From CAYWKS01 sp964458935 (lineage in GTDB: Bacteria; Planctomycetota; Phycisphaerae; Phycisphaerales; Zrk34), in NCBI GenBank assembly GCA_964458935.1, contig CAYWKS010000036.1:1-26752 (forward strand): DNA of 26,752 nt, given 5' to 3'. This document shows, piece after piece, positions 1 through 8,210 of this stretch. Every line of letters starts with the position of its first letter. The first letter of the stretch is position 1. A program made the translations under genes and the position numbers. The notes under the pieces are model-generated. The model saw only the letters and a program-made list of their open reading frames with translations. It searched no databases and had not been told where the DNA came from.

Positions 1-350
1 CAACCCCGCATCCCCCTCACACTTGTCGCCTTCTCCCTCTTGCCTTCACACTTCGAACTTCACCCCTCTGCCCTCATCCCTGTCCGCCCGGCCACGCGCT
101 GCCGCACACCCAGTTCAGGCGCAACATATTGTCGGGCATGGTTTTACCGCCGAGGCGGGCGTCCCCAAGGGGGTGGCGGGCGGACAAGCGACGCCGCACG
201 ACGCACCAGGCCGTCGTTTCCGCATTGGTCGCACAATAGCCGCGTCCGGCCCGCTGTCCGGCCGGCCAATCGCCATGCAGCGCGTCGGTTGTGGTGCACC
301 CCGCCGAAACGCTGTCCGCGGCCCGCTCGCGGGGGGCCCGGGCCATTGCA
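1..350. other. Left-end intergenic stretch, no gene recognised
   Basis: I see no convincing gene here. The first 85 bases or so are almost entirely pyrimidine on the plus strand (purine on the minus). They contain short repeated elements: CTTCACACTTCG is followed by CTTCACCCC, and CACACTTGTC lies a little earlier. The remainder is GC-rich with several short overlapping open frames that lack a ribosome binding site or a recognisable product. The stretch lies downstream of the minus-strand glycosidase-like gene ending at 351. It could be 3' non-coding DNA or the edge of a neighbouring transcript. Confidence 0.5.
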
Positions 351-1412
351 CTACCTTGTGCCGACCGCCCCGTCAGTCTGCGGGCGGGCGTGCTCGGGCA
401 CCAGACCGCAGTAGAACACGCCGATGACGCGCGTCTGCTTGCCTTTCAGTGTCGGGAAGCTGCCACCCGGGTTGCCGTCGTGGTCTTTCATGTTGCAGGT
501 CATGACATAGCGGCCGAGCTCGGGGGCGTAAGCAATGTCGCCGTCCTGGATGCGGTAGTTGTCCCAGTCGTCAGTCTGGTCGCGGCGCGGCGTGATCGCC
601 TTGCCGAGGTACTCGAACGGCTGGTCAAGCGATCTGCTCCGCCAAGCGACGATCTTGTACGGATTGCCCTTCGATTCCAGGTCGCACCAGAGGTAGTAAC
701 GCCCGTCGACCTTCGCGATCGTGGGGTCGCCGACGCCGTAGCGATGACCGCCGGCGGGGTTGGCGTCGACCGCCTTGGCGTTGACCAGCTTCCAGTCGCC
801 CAGGCCGCTCTCGGACACGAAGTGCGACAACTCGGTGCCGTCGGGTCCGTGAGGGAAGTGGCCGTGTTCGCCGAAGATGTGGAACAGGCCGGCTTCGTAG
901 AACACGCCGATATCGTCGCACTGCTCTGCGGGGAACGAGCCGGAGCGCTTCCACCGGCCGCTGGCTTGCTCGAGCGGGCCGCTGAACGTGTAGACCTTGC
1001 CCGCCTCGTAGATGTAGTAGGTCCCATTGACCTTGACGCCGTCGTCATATTCGTAGTGATCGGCGATCCGGTACCTGCCGTCCACCAGTTCCCAGTCGTC
1101 GCTGGACCAGGAGAACCTCTTCGCCCGCCAGAGGTCGGCGTGCTCGCGTTCATGGCTGATGATCAGGTGGTACGGGTACTCGAGGTCCGGCTCGACAAAC
1201 AGGATCGAGTCGTGGTTGTTGCCGTGGTCGATGGTGAACACCGGGTTGTCGACCGGCCGATGCCAGCGGAGCCATTGGGGCGGTCTGGCGGCGGGCTCGG
1301 GATCGGACGACCCGACGCCGCTGAGTATCAACGTGACCGCCAGCGGCCCCGCTACAAGCCACGCACCGGGCCTCCGCAGGGCGCTCCAACGGCCACATTC
1401 TCCGCGCGTCAT
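351..1412 (-). CDS. Secreted five-bladed beta-propeller protein, GH43/GH117-like
   Basis: This encodes 353 residues. I chose the ATG at 1412 because GAGGTG lies 7 nt upstream and the product then begins with a typical export signal: arginine-rich residues 1-17, then hydrophobic 18-33. The frame stays open to 1475, so a longer start is possible. The body resembles glycosidases of the GH43/GH117 propeller type. It has HGNNHDSILF at 63-72 with an Asp placed like the catalytic base of such enzymes, repeated blade motifs (YHLIISHE, TYYIYEAGK, GLFHIFGEHG, RYYLWCDLE) and acidic residues at D167-D168 and D229. I infer that it acts on a polysaccharide outside the cytoplasm. The substrate and exact family are not certain. 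It is the last of three minus-strand genes after dnaB and nadK, separated from nadK by 141 bp, so it may have its own promoter. Confidence 0.6.
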   Translation of the reverse strand: MTRGECGRWSALRRPGAWLVAGPLAVTLILSGVGSSDPEPAARPPQWLRWHRPVDNPVFTIDHGNNHDSILFVEPDLEYPYHLIISHEREHADLWRAKRFSWSSDDWELVDGRYRIADHYEYDDGVKVNGTYYIYEAGKVYTFSGPLEQASGRWKRSGSFPAEQCDDIGVFYEAGLFHIFGEHGHFPHGPDGTELSHFVSESGLGDWKLVNAKAVDANPAGGHRYGVGDPTIAKVDGRYYLWCDLESKGNPYKIVAWRSRSLDQPFEYLGKAITPRRDQTDDWDNYRIQDGDIAYAPELGRYVMTCNMKDHDGNPGGSFPTLKGKQTRVIGVFYCGLVPEHARPQTDGAVGTR

Positions 1413-1553
1413 GAACAGCACCTCATAGTGAAAAGGATACATCGACACGCAAGGCCCTGCCTCCACGCCAAACATCTGCCATCCGAGTCTGCATTGCTTG
1501 GGCCGGCGTTCTGCCTTGGCTCATCGCGCACCGCCTGTCGGCACGGGGCGGGC

Positions 1554-2417
1554 TCAGGCGTGGTGCGGGCCGACCGCCCAGTGCATCTTCTTCGCCAGCC
1601 GCTTCCAGTAGCCGAGCTGGGTGTTCTTCACGAGCTTGATGCGCTTGGGGTAGGTCGTGATGTGGACGCGGGCGCCGCCGGCCAGCGGGCGACTGACCTG
1701 GCCGTCGATCACCAGGGTTGTGCCGTGGTTGGCGGTGCGGAGCAGGACGTGCAGGTGGTCTTCGCCGTGGGCGACGATCGCGCGGAAGCTCAGGCTCTGG
1801 GGGCAGATGGGCGTGACGACCATCGCGGCGACGTCGGGGGCGATGATCGGCCCGCCCGCCGAGGCGTTGTACGCGGTCGACCCGGTCGGCGTCGCGATGA
1901 CCACGCCGTCCCCGCCGAACGTCGTCCCGCTGTCGCCGTGGCGGTCGGGGTTGATGGCCAGCTCGAGGTCGATCATGCGGAACGGCGGGCCCGCGGTGAT
2001 CACGCAGTCGTTCATCGCCAGCGAGGCGAAGGCCGGCTCGGTGTCGTCGGCACGATCGAAGACCTGGGTCTGGAGCATGAGCCGGTGACTGATCCGCGTG
2101 TCGGGTGCGCTGATCTGGTCCCAGTGGTCGCGGAGTTCCTCGGGGCTGAACTCGGTGAGGAACCCGAGCTTGCCGAAGTTGACCCCGACGATCGGCGCGT
2201 CGAGGTCGACGATCCGTCGGGCCTGGCCGAGCAGCGTCCCGTCGCCGCCGAGCACGATGACCAGGTCGACGTCGTGTTCGCCGATGGGCTGGGTGTTGCC
2301 GTCGCAGAGATACTCGGCGACGATCTTCGCCCGCTCGGCCAGCCACGGCCGCAACGCCACCAAGGCCTCGGTGACATGGGGCTTGTGGTCGTTGGCGATG
2401 AGCAGGACGCGGAGCAT
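1554..2417 (-). CDS. nadK: NAD kinase
   Basis: This 287-residue protein should phosphorylate NAD to NADP in the cytoplasm, using ATP or polyphosphate. The family signature motifs are all present in order: GGDGT at 57-61 in a hydrophobic strand, VNFGKLGFLTEF at 79-90, the conserved ND pair at 136-137, TPTGSTAYNASAGGP at 177-190 in the NAD-binding domain, and VIDGQ at 236-240. The length is normal for bacterial NAD kinases. The ATG at 2417 is the first start of the frame and yields the expected N-terminal MLRVLLIAND strand; the upstream ribosome site is weak. It lies 64 bp downstream of dnaB on the same strand. The gap is very GC-rich and self-complementary (CCGCGG on both sides of a GC core) but has no T-run, so cotranscription with dnaB is plausible. 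Confidence 0.96.
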   Translation of the reverse strand: MLRVLLIANDHKPHVTEALVALRPWLAERAKIVAEYLCDGNTQPIGEHDVDLVIVLGGDGTLLGQARRIVDLDAPIVGVNFGKLGFLTEFSPEELRDHWDQISAPDTRISHRLMLQTQVFDRADDTEPAFASLAMNDCVITAGPPFRMIDLELAINPDRHGDSGTTFGGDGVVIATPTGSTAYNASAGGPIIAPDVAAMVVTPICPQSLSFRAIVAHGEDHLHVLLRTANHGTTLVIDGQVSRPLAGGARVHITTYPKRIKLVKNTQLGYWKRLAKKMHWAVGPHHA

Positions 2418-2481
2418 GGGCTCAGTGTATCAGCAGGCGGCCCGCATCAGCCACAGCCCGCGGCGGCGGGCCCGGCCGCGG

Positions 2482-3903
2482 TCACAACCCGCCGACGTGG
2501 CGGGCGCGGTTCTCGAAGCGGGTGGTCCTGGAGTTGAAGTGCAGTTCGGCGATGCCCGTCGGGCCGTTGCGCTGCTTGGCGATGATGATCTCGGCGAGCC
2601 CGACCTTGTCGGGATTCTCCAGGGCCCAGGCCTCGTCCTTGTGGTAGTACTCCTCGCGGTGGAGCATCATGACCACGTCGGCGTCCTGCTCGATGGAGCC
2701 GGACTCGCGGAGGTCGGAAAGCAGGGGTTTATTGTCGGCGCGGCCCTCGGGGTTGCGGTTGAGCTGGCTCAGGGCGATGACGGGCACGGCCAGCTCGCGG
2801 GCCAGCGCCTTGAGCCCGCGGCTGATCTGGCTGACCTCCTGCTGGCGGCTCTCGGCGCCGGGACTGGACATGAGCTGCATGTAGTCGACGAAGATCGCCT
2901 TGATGTCGTGGCGTGCGGCGAGGCGGCGGCTCTTGGCCCGCATCTCCAGCACCGTCATGCCCGGCGTGTCGTCGATGAACATCGGCGCGTCCCGCGCCTC
3001 GGTGACGATCGCCTGGAGCTTGCGGAACTCCTCCTCGTTGAGCATGTTCCGGCGCATCCGCTGTCCGTCGACGCCGGCGCGGCTGCTCATCAAACGCTGG
3101 GCCAACTGCTGCTTGGACATCTCCAGGCTGAACACGGCGACCGGCTGGCCGGCGTTGAGCGCGATGTTCTCGGCGATGTTCAGGGCGAACGCGGTCTTGC
3201 CCATGCTCGGCCGCGCCGCGATGATGATCATCTCGCTCTTCTGCAGGCCCGACAGCATGTCGTCCAGGTCGTGGTAGCCGGTCGACAGCCCCGTCAGGCT
3301 CACCCCCTCCATCTCACGCAGGGCGATCTGCTCGTAGCTGTCGGCGATGAGCTTGGCCAGCTCCTCCGGCTCGTCGCTGGAGCGCGACTGGGCGATTTCA
3401 AAGATCCGCTTCTCCGCGAGGTCGATCAGGTTGTCCGCCTCGTCGGCCGACTCGTAGGCGTCCTTGAGCACCTGCCCGGCCGCGCGGATCAGGGCCCGCC
3501 GCTTCGCCGAGTCGCGGACCAGTCGCGCGTAGTATGGTGCGTTCTCGGCGATGGGCACGCTGTTGGCCAGCTCGACGACGTAATCGGCGCCGCCGACGTC
3601 GTCGAGCACGCCACGCTGCCGCAGCTCCTGGACGATCTGCACGCCGTCCAGCGACCGGTTGCGGTCGTACAACTCGACGAGCACCTTGTAGAGCACCTGG
3701 TGGGCGGGCCGCTGGAAGTCCTCGGGCGAGCTGATGACCTGCAGCACTTCGCCGATGATGTGCACGTCGCCGCCGCCGGCGAGGACCATCGATCCCAGCA
3801 GCGACATCTCGGCTTCCGGGGCGCCCGGCGGCAGCCGCTCGAACAGCCTCGCCAGCTCATCGGGTCGGGCCTGAAACTCGTCGCGCGTCCGTGCGGTGGT
3901 CAT
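2482..3903 (-). CDS. dnaB: Replicative DNA helicase DnaB
   Basis: This encodes 473 residues of the hexameric 5'-3' replicative helicase. The N-terminal primase-interacting domain starts near residue 25 (PPGAPEAEMSLLGSM). The RecA-like domain follows, with Walker A ARPSMGKT at 230-237, EMSKQQLAQRL at 261-271, Walker B FVDYMQLM at 338-345, ALSQLNR at 377-383 and SDLRESGSIEQDADVV at 396-411. The C-terminal QRNGPTG loop for DNA contact is at 444-450. No intein or insertion is visible. The frame stays open to 4149, but the upstream residues are not DnaB-like, so I chose ATG 3903. No strong ribosome site precedes it. It is divergent from the secreted-protein gene starting at 4070, and their promoters share the 166-bp interval. 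Confidence 0.96.
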   Translation of the reverse strand: MTTARTRDEFQARPDELARLFERLPPGAPEAEMSLLGSMVLAGGGDVHIIGEVLQVISSPEDFQRPAHQVLYKVLVELYDRNRSLDGVQIVQELRQRGVLDDVGGADYVVELANSVPIAENAPYYARLVRDSAKRRALIRAAGQVLKDAYESADEADNLIDLAEKRIFEIAQSRSSDEPEELAKLIADSYEQIALREMEGVSLTGLSTGYHDLDDMLSGLQKSEMIIIAARPSMGKTAFALNIAENIALNAGQPVAVFSLEMSKQQLAQRLMSSRAGVDGQRMRRNMLNEEEFRKLQAIVTEARDAPMFIDDTPGMTVLEMRAKSRRLAARHDIKAIFVDYMQLMSSPGAESRQQEVSQISRGLKALARELAVPVIALSQLNRNPEGRADNKPLLSDLRESGSIEQDADVVMMLHREEYYHKDEAWALENPDKVGLAEIIIAKQRNGPTGIAELHFNSRTTRFENRARHVGGL

Positions 3904-4069
3904 GAGGTGCAGTGTCCGAACTTCCGTGTCCGTGTCGAGTCTGAACAGCCAGGCGAACAAGCTGTCGCTAAGCGGGTGGAAAACCCGCCGCGGCCTGCCA
4001 TTGTACGGCGCGACCCCCGATGAATGGAACAGGGCGAAGTGGTATTCTGATAGGCACACGGAGCAACGC

Positions 4070-5155
4070 ATGACCCAGCGATGGATATGGACGGCGGCTG
4101 TGGCAGCGGCGATGGCCTTCACCGGCGTGGTGATCGCACAGGACGCCAATCAAACCGTGCGGGCGAACGCACCGGCCGACGTGGCCGATTCGGCGGACAC
4201 CACGCAGCGGGCCGCGCCCAATGCACCCGTCGCGCCCAATGCGCCCGTCGCGCCGCCGAGCGTGGAGCAGGTGCTCACGGGTCGGGTCAACCGCCTGCTG
4301 GCCGCCCCTGAGCCGCAGACCGACCCCGCGGCGATGCAGCGGCAACTGGCCGAGCTCAGTGTCAATGCGTTGCGGCTTGCGGATGCGGCCGAGGCGGCGG
4401 AAACGCGCCTGCGGGCGATGAACCTGCAACTCCAGGCCGAGTACGCCCAGATCGTGGAGTTCCCCGCGGCGGGCGAACTGGATGTGAACGGGATGCTGAG
4501 CCGGCTGCGTGCGACGGCCCGGCGGGCGAAGGCGATCAACGCGGTCGAGGCCGACGCGGTCGGTGACTTCTGGCTGCTCACCGCCGACCTGGTGGACATC
4601 AATCGCATGGACCTGCCGAGCACGGCGCGGCGGCGGCAGGCGGCACAACTCATGGCCGACTACCTCGAAGACCATCCGGCGGCCCCGCCGAGCGCAGAGG
4701 TGCGCAAGGCCTATGCACGCTTGCGGGCCGCGTCGGGCGAACCGGGGCGGAAGGCGACGCCGGCCGAAGTGGCCGGGGCGCTGTCGCGGCTGCTGGAGCG
4801 TTTGGAGGCGTCGATCCCCGACGACTGGCGATGGACGCGGATCTGGCTGGGGCCGGTCGCGCCCAAGGGCTGGCCGGAAGGAACCGGCATCCAGATCGCC
4901 TTCCAGCCGCGCCGCGGCGAGGGCGCCGGGCCATCCGAGCAGGTGCCCGGCCTGACGATCAGCATTATGGACGGTTCATACGATGCCGGTGAGCCGCTGC
5001 CCATCATCCACGACCAGGTCGATCCGGCGGCCGAACAGATCGGATCGTGGGGGTCGCGGCGGGTGTTCGTCGGGCGTTGGAACGGGGCGTCGCCCTGGCC
5101 TGGTTTCATGGACAACCTTCGCCGGGCGCTGGCGGAGCATCCGCCACACGAGTAG
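4070..5155 (+). CDS. Secreted protein of unknown function
   Basis: This encodes 361 residues and I do not recognise the family. The ATG at 4070 is preceded by GGAG and starts a clear signal peptide, MTQRWIWTAAVAAAMAFTG followed by VVIA and a predicted cut before QDA. Next come a low-complexity Ala/Pro stretch with a short repeat (APNAPV twice, about residues 49-62), a mainly helical Ala/Arg/Leu-rich middle that may form coiled coil, and a C-terminal domain from about residue 245 rich in Trp and Gly (DDWRWTRIWLG, QIGSWGSRRVFVG). The product is probably periplasmic. The sulfatase gene begins 49 bp downstream on the same strand, so the two are probably cotranscribed, and a role near the sulfatase is possible but unproven. 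Confidence 0.8.
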   Translation: MTQRWIWTAAVAAAMAFTGVVIAQDANQTVRANAPADVADSADTTQRAAPNAPVAPNAPVAPPSVEQVLTGRVNRLLAAPEPQTDPAAMQRQLAELSVNALRLADAAEAAETRLRAMNLQLQAEYAQIVEFPAAGELDVNGMLSRLRATARRAKAINAVEADAVGDFWLLTADLVDINRMDLPSTARRRQAAQLMADYLEDHPAAPPSAEVRKAYARLRAASGEPGRKATPAEVAGALSRLLERLEASIPDDWRWTRIWLGPVAPKGWPEGTGIQIAFQPRRGEGAGPSEQVPGLTISIMDGSYDAGEPLPIIHDQVDPAAEQIGSWGSRRVFVGRWNGASPWPGFMDNLRRALAEHPPHE

Positions 5156-5204
5156 CGTGAAGGATCCGCCCGAACGCGGGCCACGCCGGCCAACGGAGCT
5201 AATC

Positions 5205-6590
5205 ATGTCAGCAATACAGGCAGGGATCGGTCGCTTGGCGATCGCGATGATGGTCGTCGCAGCCGGTGGCCAGATGAACAGTGCCGCCCGCGCCGCCGAG
5301 CCGGTCCAGCCCAACATCGTCTTCATCATCGTCGATGACATGGGCTACGCGGACCTGGGCAGTTACGGCCAGGACGCGTACGCCACGCCGAATCTCGATC
5401 GGCTGGCCGGCGAGGGCATGCGGTTCACGCAGGCGTACTCCGGCTGCGCGGTCTGCGCCCCGGCGCGGTCGAGCCTGATGACCGGACAGCATCTGGGGCA
5501 CACGCCCGTCCGCGGCAATACCGGTGGCATCCCCCTGCCCGATGAGGCGGTGACCGTGGCGGAGGTGCTCCAGAAGGCCGGTTACGCCACCGGCGGGTTC
5601 GGCAAGTGGGGCGTCGGCGACATCCGCACCGAAGGCGCCGCCGAGAAACAGGGCTTCGATACCTTCTTCGGCTACTACGATCAGGTCCACGCCCACGACT
5701 ATTACCCCGATTACCTGATCCTCGACGGCGAACACTATCCGCTGAAAGACAGGCAGTTCAGCCATTACCTCATCCTCGAACGGATGAAGCGGTTCATCCG
5801 GGAGAACAGGAATCGGCCGTTCTTCTGTTACGCGCCGTGGACTCCGCCGCACGTGCCTTACGACATCCCAAGGGATGATCCGGCGTGGCGGGCGGTCGAG
5901 GACAAGCCCTGGCCCGACGCCGCGAAGGGCCACGCCTCGTTCAACATCATGATCGACCGCCACGTCGGGCAGGTCCTGGACTTGTTGGAGGAACTGGGCG
6001 TCGCCGGGCGAACCATGGTGATCTTCTGCTCGGACAACGGTCCAAAGGCGCGGTTTGAGGGGACGCTGGATTCGTCGGGGCCGCTGCGCGGGTACAAGCG
6101 GGCGATGTACGAAGGCGGGCTGCGTGTGCCGATGATCGTCCGTTGGCCGGGCGTGGTTGCGGCCGGCAGCGTGAGCGATCTGCCGACGTACTTTCCTGAC
6201 GTGATGCCGACCCTTGCCGAGGTTGCCGGGGCGGCAGAGCATGTGCCCGATGACATTGACGGTCTGTCAATCGTGCCGACGCTGCGTGGCGATGCCCCGG
6301 GACAGGAGCGGCACGCGTACATGTACTGGGAAAGCCCTTGGTACCGCTGGAAGGCCAAGAAGTACACGGGGCAGATGCAGCAGGCGCTGCGGATGGGAGA
6401 CTGGAAGATCCTGCGGTACGACTCCGGCAAACCGTGGCAACTCTACAACCTTGCCAAGGATGTGAGCGAACGGAATGACCTGGCCGCCGAGCATCCGGAT
6501 CGCGTGAAGCGCATGGCCGAAGTGGCCGACAAGGCGCACACGCCGATGCCGCCGCAGATCGAGCCGGAGGCCGATGGGCGGTTCCGCTGA
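5205..6590 (+). CDS. Secreted type I sulfatase (arylsulfatase family)
   Basis: This encodes 461 residues of a formylglycine-dependent sulfatase, which removes sulfate esters from a substrate outside the cytoplasm. The ATG at 5205 has GGAG 7-10 nt upstream and begins a signal peptide, with predicted cleavage after ARA near residue 30. Sulfatase features in order: metal-ligand Asp pair in IVDDMGYADLGSYG at 42-55, the signature CAPARSSLMTG at 84-94 with Cys84 as the residue converted to formylglycine, GKWGVG at 133-138, a histidine cluster at 162-164, and metal-binding SDNGPK at 276-281. The length is normal. The substrate cannot be read from the sequence; sulfated algal or host glycans are typical for planctomycetes. 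A formylglycine-generating enzyme is not in the window. It lies 49 bp after the secreted hypothetical gene. Confidence 0.93.
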   Translation: MSAIQAGIGRLAIAMMVVAAGGQMNSAARAAEPVQPNIVFIIVDDMGYADLGSYGQDAYATPNLDRLAGEGMRFTQAYSGCAVCAPARSSLMTGQHLGHTPVRGNTGGIPLPDEAVTVAEVLQKAGYATGGFGKWGVGDIRTEGAAEKQGFDTFFGYYDQVHAHDYYPDYLILDGEHYPLKDRQFSHYLILERMKRFIRENRNRPFFCYAPWTPPHVPYDIPRDDPAWRAVEDKPWPDAAKGHASFNIMIDRHVGQVLDLLEELGVAGRTMVIFCSDNGPKARFEGTLDSSGPLRGYKRAMYEGGLRVPMIVRWPGVVAAGSVSDLPTYFPDVMPTLAEVAGAAEHVPDDIDGLSIVPTLRGDAPGQERHAYMYWESPWYRWKAKKYTGQMQQALRMGDWKILRYDSGKPWQLYNLAKDVSERNDLAAEHPDRVKRMAEVADKAHTPMPPQIEPEADGRFR

Positions 6591-6686
6591 ACGACGGTAC
6601 AACGTGATGGTGCGGCTGTGAACGGCGGTTGGCGATCGCAGCATCGCACAACTCGATCGCTGCCGTGCCGACGAACGCGGCCTCGG

Positions 6687-8195
6687 TCAATTGCCGTCGC
6701 CGCATGCATGTGACGTCGTCACCGCCCGATCGAGCGCCTCGTCGCATCGGGCGATCAGGTCGTCGACCGCCTCCAGCCCGACGCTGATGCGGATCAACCG
6801 GCGCGGCACCCCGCACGCCTCCGCCCAGTCCAGTTCATGGTAATGCGCGAGCAGCGTGAACGGGCATGCGAGCGTGAAGTTCGTCCCCAGGTTGGGTCCC
6901 TTGCACACACGCAGGCTGTCGTAGAACCGCGCCGCGGCCTGCACGTCGCCTCGCACCACCACGGACACCAGTGCGCCGTACCCGCCGTCGACGCGGCGTA
7001 CCTGCTCGTAGCAGTCGTTGCCGCAGCGATCGGGGTAGCACACCCGCTCGACGGCCGGGTGGACGGCCAAGTGCTCGACGAGCCGGTTCGCCGCCGCGGA
7101 ACAGCGCCGCACGCGCTCCACGAAGTCGCGGCTGTTGGCCTCCAACTGGATCGCGTCGGCCGCGAACAGCCGCGGTGCAGGCAGCACGTCCAGGTGCCCG
7201 CGCAGCCGATCGGTGTGTCGGCCATCGGGACGCACGATCAACGCCCCGCCCGCCACGTCGCCCGCGCCGGAGAAGTTCTTCGTCAGCGATGTGCAGACCA
7301 CGTCCGCCAGGCCGAGGCAGTCGACATTGACCGCGGTGGTGATCGTGTCGTCGACGACCAGCGGCACCCCGGCGCTCCGCGCCACCGCCGCCAGCCGCAT
7401 CAGGTTCGGCGTGGTCAGCAGCGGATTGCTCGGGACCTCGGTGAAGATGCCGCAGACCGGCTGAGCGGCGACAGCCGAGGCGAGCTGCTCGAGGTCCGCC
7501 GCATCGCCGCGATGGTAGAACATCGCGCCGCACCCGAACTTCTGCAGCACCTTCAGCGTGTCGACGTACGGGAAGCCGAACTGCGCCGCCGGCCGCCCGG
7601 GCCACGCCGCGCCCAGCGCTCGATGCAGATGGTAGATCGCGGCCATGCCCGTCGGGTACAGCAGCACGTCGGTGCTGGCGACGCCGTAGGCGTCGGCGAT
7701 GCGGCGTCGCACGTGTTGCTCGGCCTCGTCGGCATCGGGCGCCGACCGGTCTTCCAGCAGCATCGCGGCGTGTCGCGAGCTGAGCCCTTCGCCGGCGTGC
7801 TGCCAGTAGGCGCGAACCAGCGGGGCATGATCCGCCGCATACGCCACCGCGAAGACGCCGTCGTAGCGCGTCTCGCGGACCCGCGACGCCGCGCCCTGGG
7901 CTTCGAGAAACGCGGCGCAGCGCTCCGCCGCGGCGCGGCACGGAAACACGACACAGTCGCCATCGCTGTCGCCCCACGCGGCACGGCAGGTCTCGAACAA
8001 CCGCCTCACCAGCGGGTGATACACGAATCGTGGATAACCCGATCGCAGCGCCTCGATCACACGGGGCTCGCCTTCCTCGTAGCCGACCACGTCCCGCCAG
8101 GTCGGCAGCGCCGCCGACACGGCGTGCGCCGAGTCGGGGATCGGCAGGCCCAGGTGCTCGGGCGCGTGCAAGGGGTGGGTCAACAGGTCGGGCAT
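6687..8195 (-). CDS. STR2-like cystathionine gamma-synthase with extra N-terminal domain
   Basis: This 502-residue PLP-dependent enzyme belongs to the Cys/Met metabolism family. Residues 1-150 or so form an extension absent from ordinary MetB. It contains RSGYPRFVYHPLVRRL at 51-66 and four cysteines (70, 81, 86, 93). I recall similar extensions in fungal STR2/YML082W-type cystathionine gamma-synthases. The catalytic fold follows: PTGMAAIYHLH at 181-191, EVPSNPLL at 253-260, the PLP-nitrogen Asp in VVDDT at 280-284, and the Schiff-base lysine K306 in TSLTKNFSGAGDVAGG. The usual YxRxxNPT phosphate-binding motif is missing; SSRHA at 139-143 may replace it. The likely reaction joins cysteine to an activated homoserine. 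It begins only 15 bp after the metB-like gene, so the two form an operon. The exact substrate is uncertain. Confidence 0.85.
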   Translation of the reverse strand: MPDLLTHPLHAPEHLGLPIPDSAHAVSAALPTWRDVVGYEEGEPRVIEALRSGYPRFVYHPLVRRLFETCRAAWGDSDGDCVVFPCRAAAERCAAFLEAQGAASRVRETRYDGVFAVAYAADHAPLVRAYWQHAGEGLSSRHAAMLLEDRSAPDADEAEQHVRRRIADAYGVASTDVLLYPTGMAAIYHLHRALGAAWPGRPAAQFGFPYVDTLKVLQKFGCGAMFYHRGDAADLEQLASAVAAQPVCGIFTEVPSNPLLTTPNLMRLAAVARSAGVPLVVDDTITTAVNVDCLGLADVVCTSLTKNFSGAGDVAGGALIVRPDGRHTDRLRGHLDVLPAPRLFAADAIQLEANSRDFVERVRRCSAAANRLVEHLAVHPAVERVCYPDRCGNDCYEQVRRVDGGYGALVSVVVRGDVQAAARFYDSLRVCKGPNLGTNFTLACPFTLLAHYHELDWAEACGVPRRLIRISVGLEAVDDLIARCDEALDRAVTTSHACGDGN

Positions 8196-8210
8196 GGTTG
8201 ACGGATCAGC

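Noticed and set aside
291..2537. A 748-codon open frame on the plus strand opposite the glycosidase-like gene and nadK
   Set aside because: It runs through two clear genes on the other strand, has biased Val/Asp/Arg composition and no recognisable motif. High GC third positions make stop codons rare in the antisense frame.
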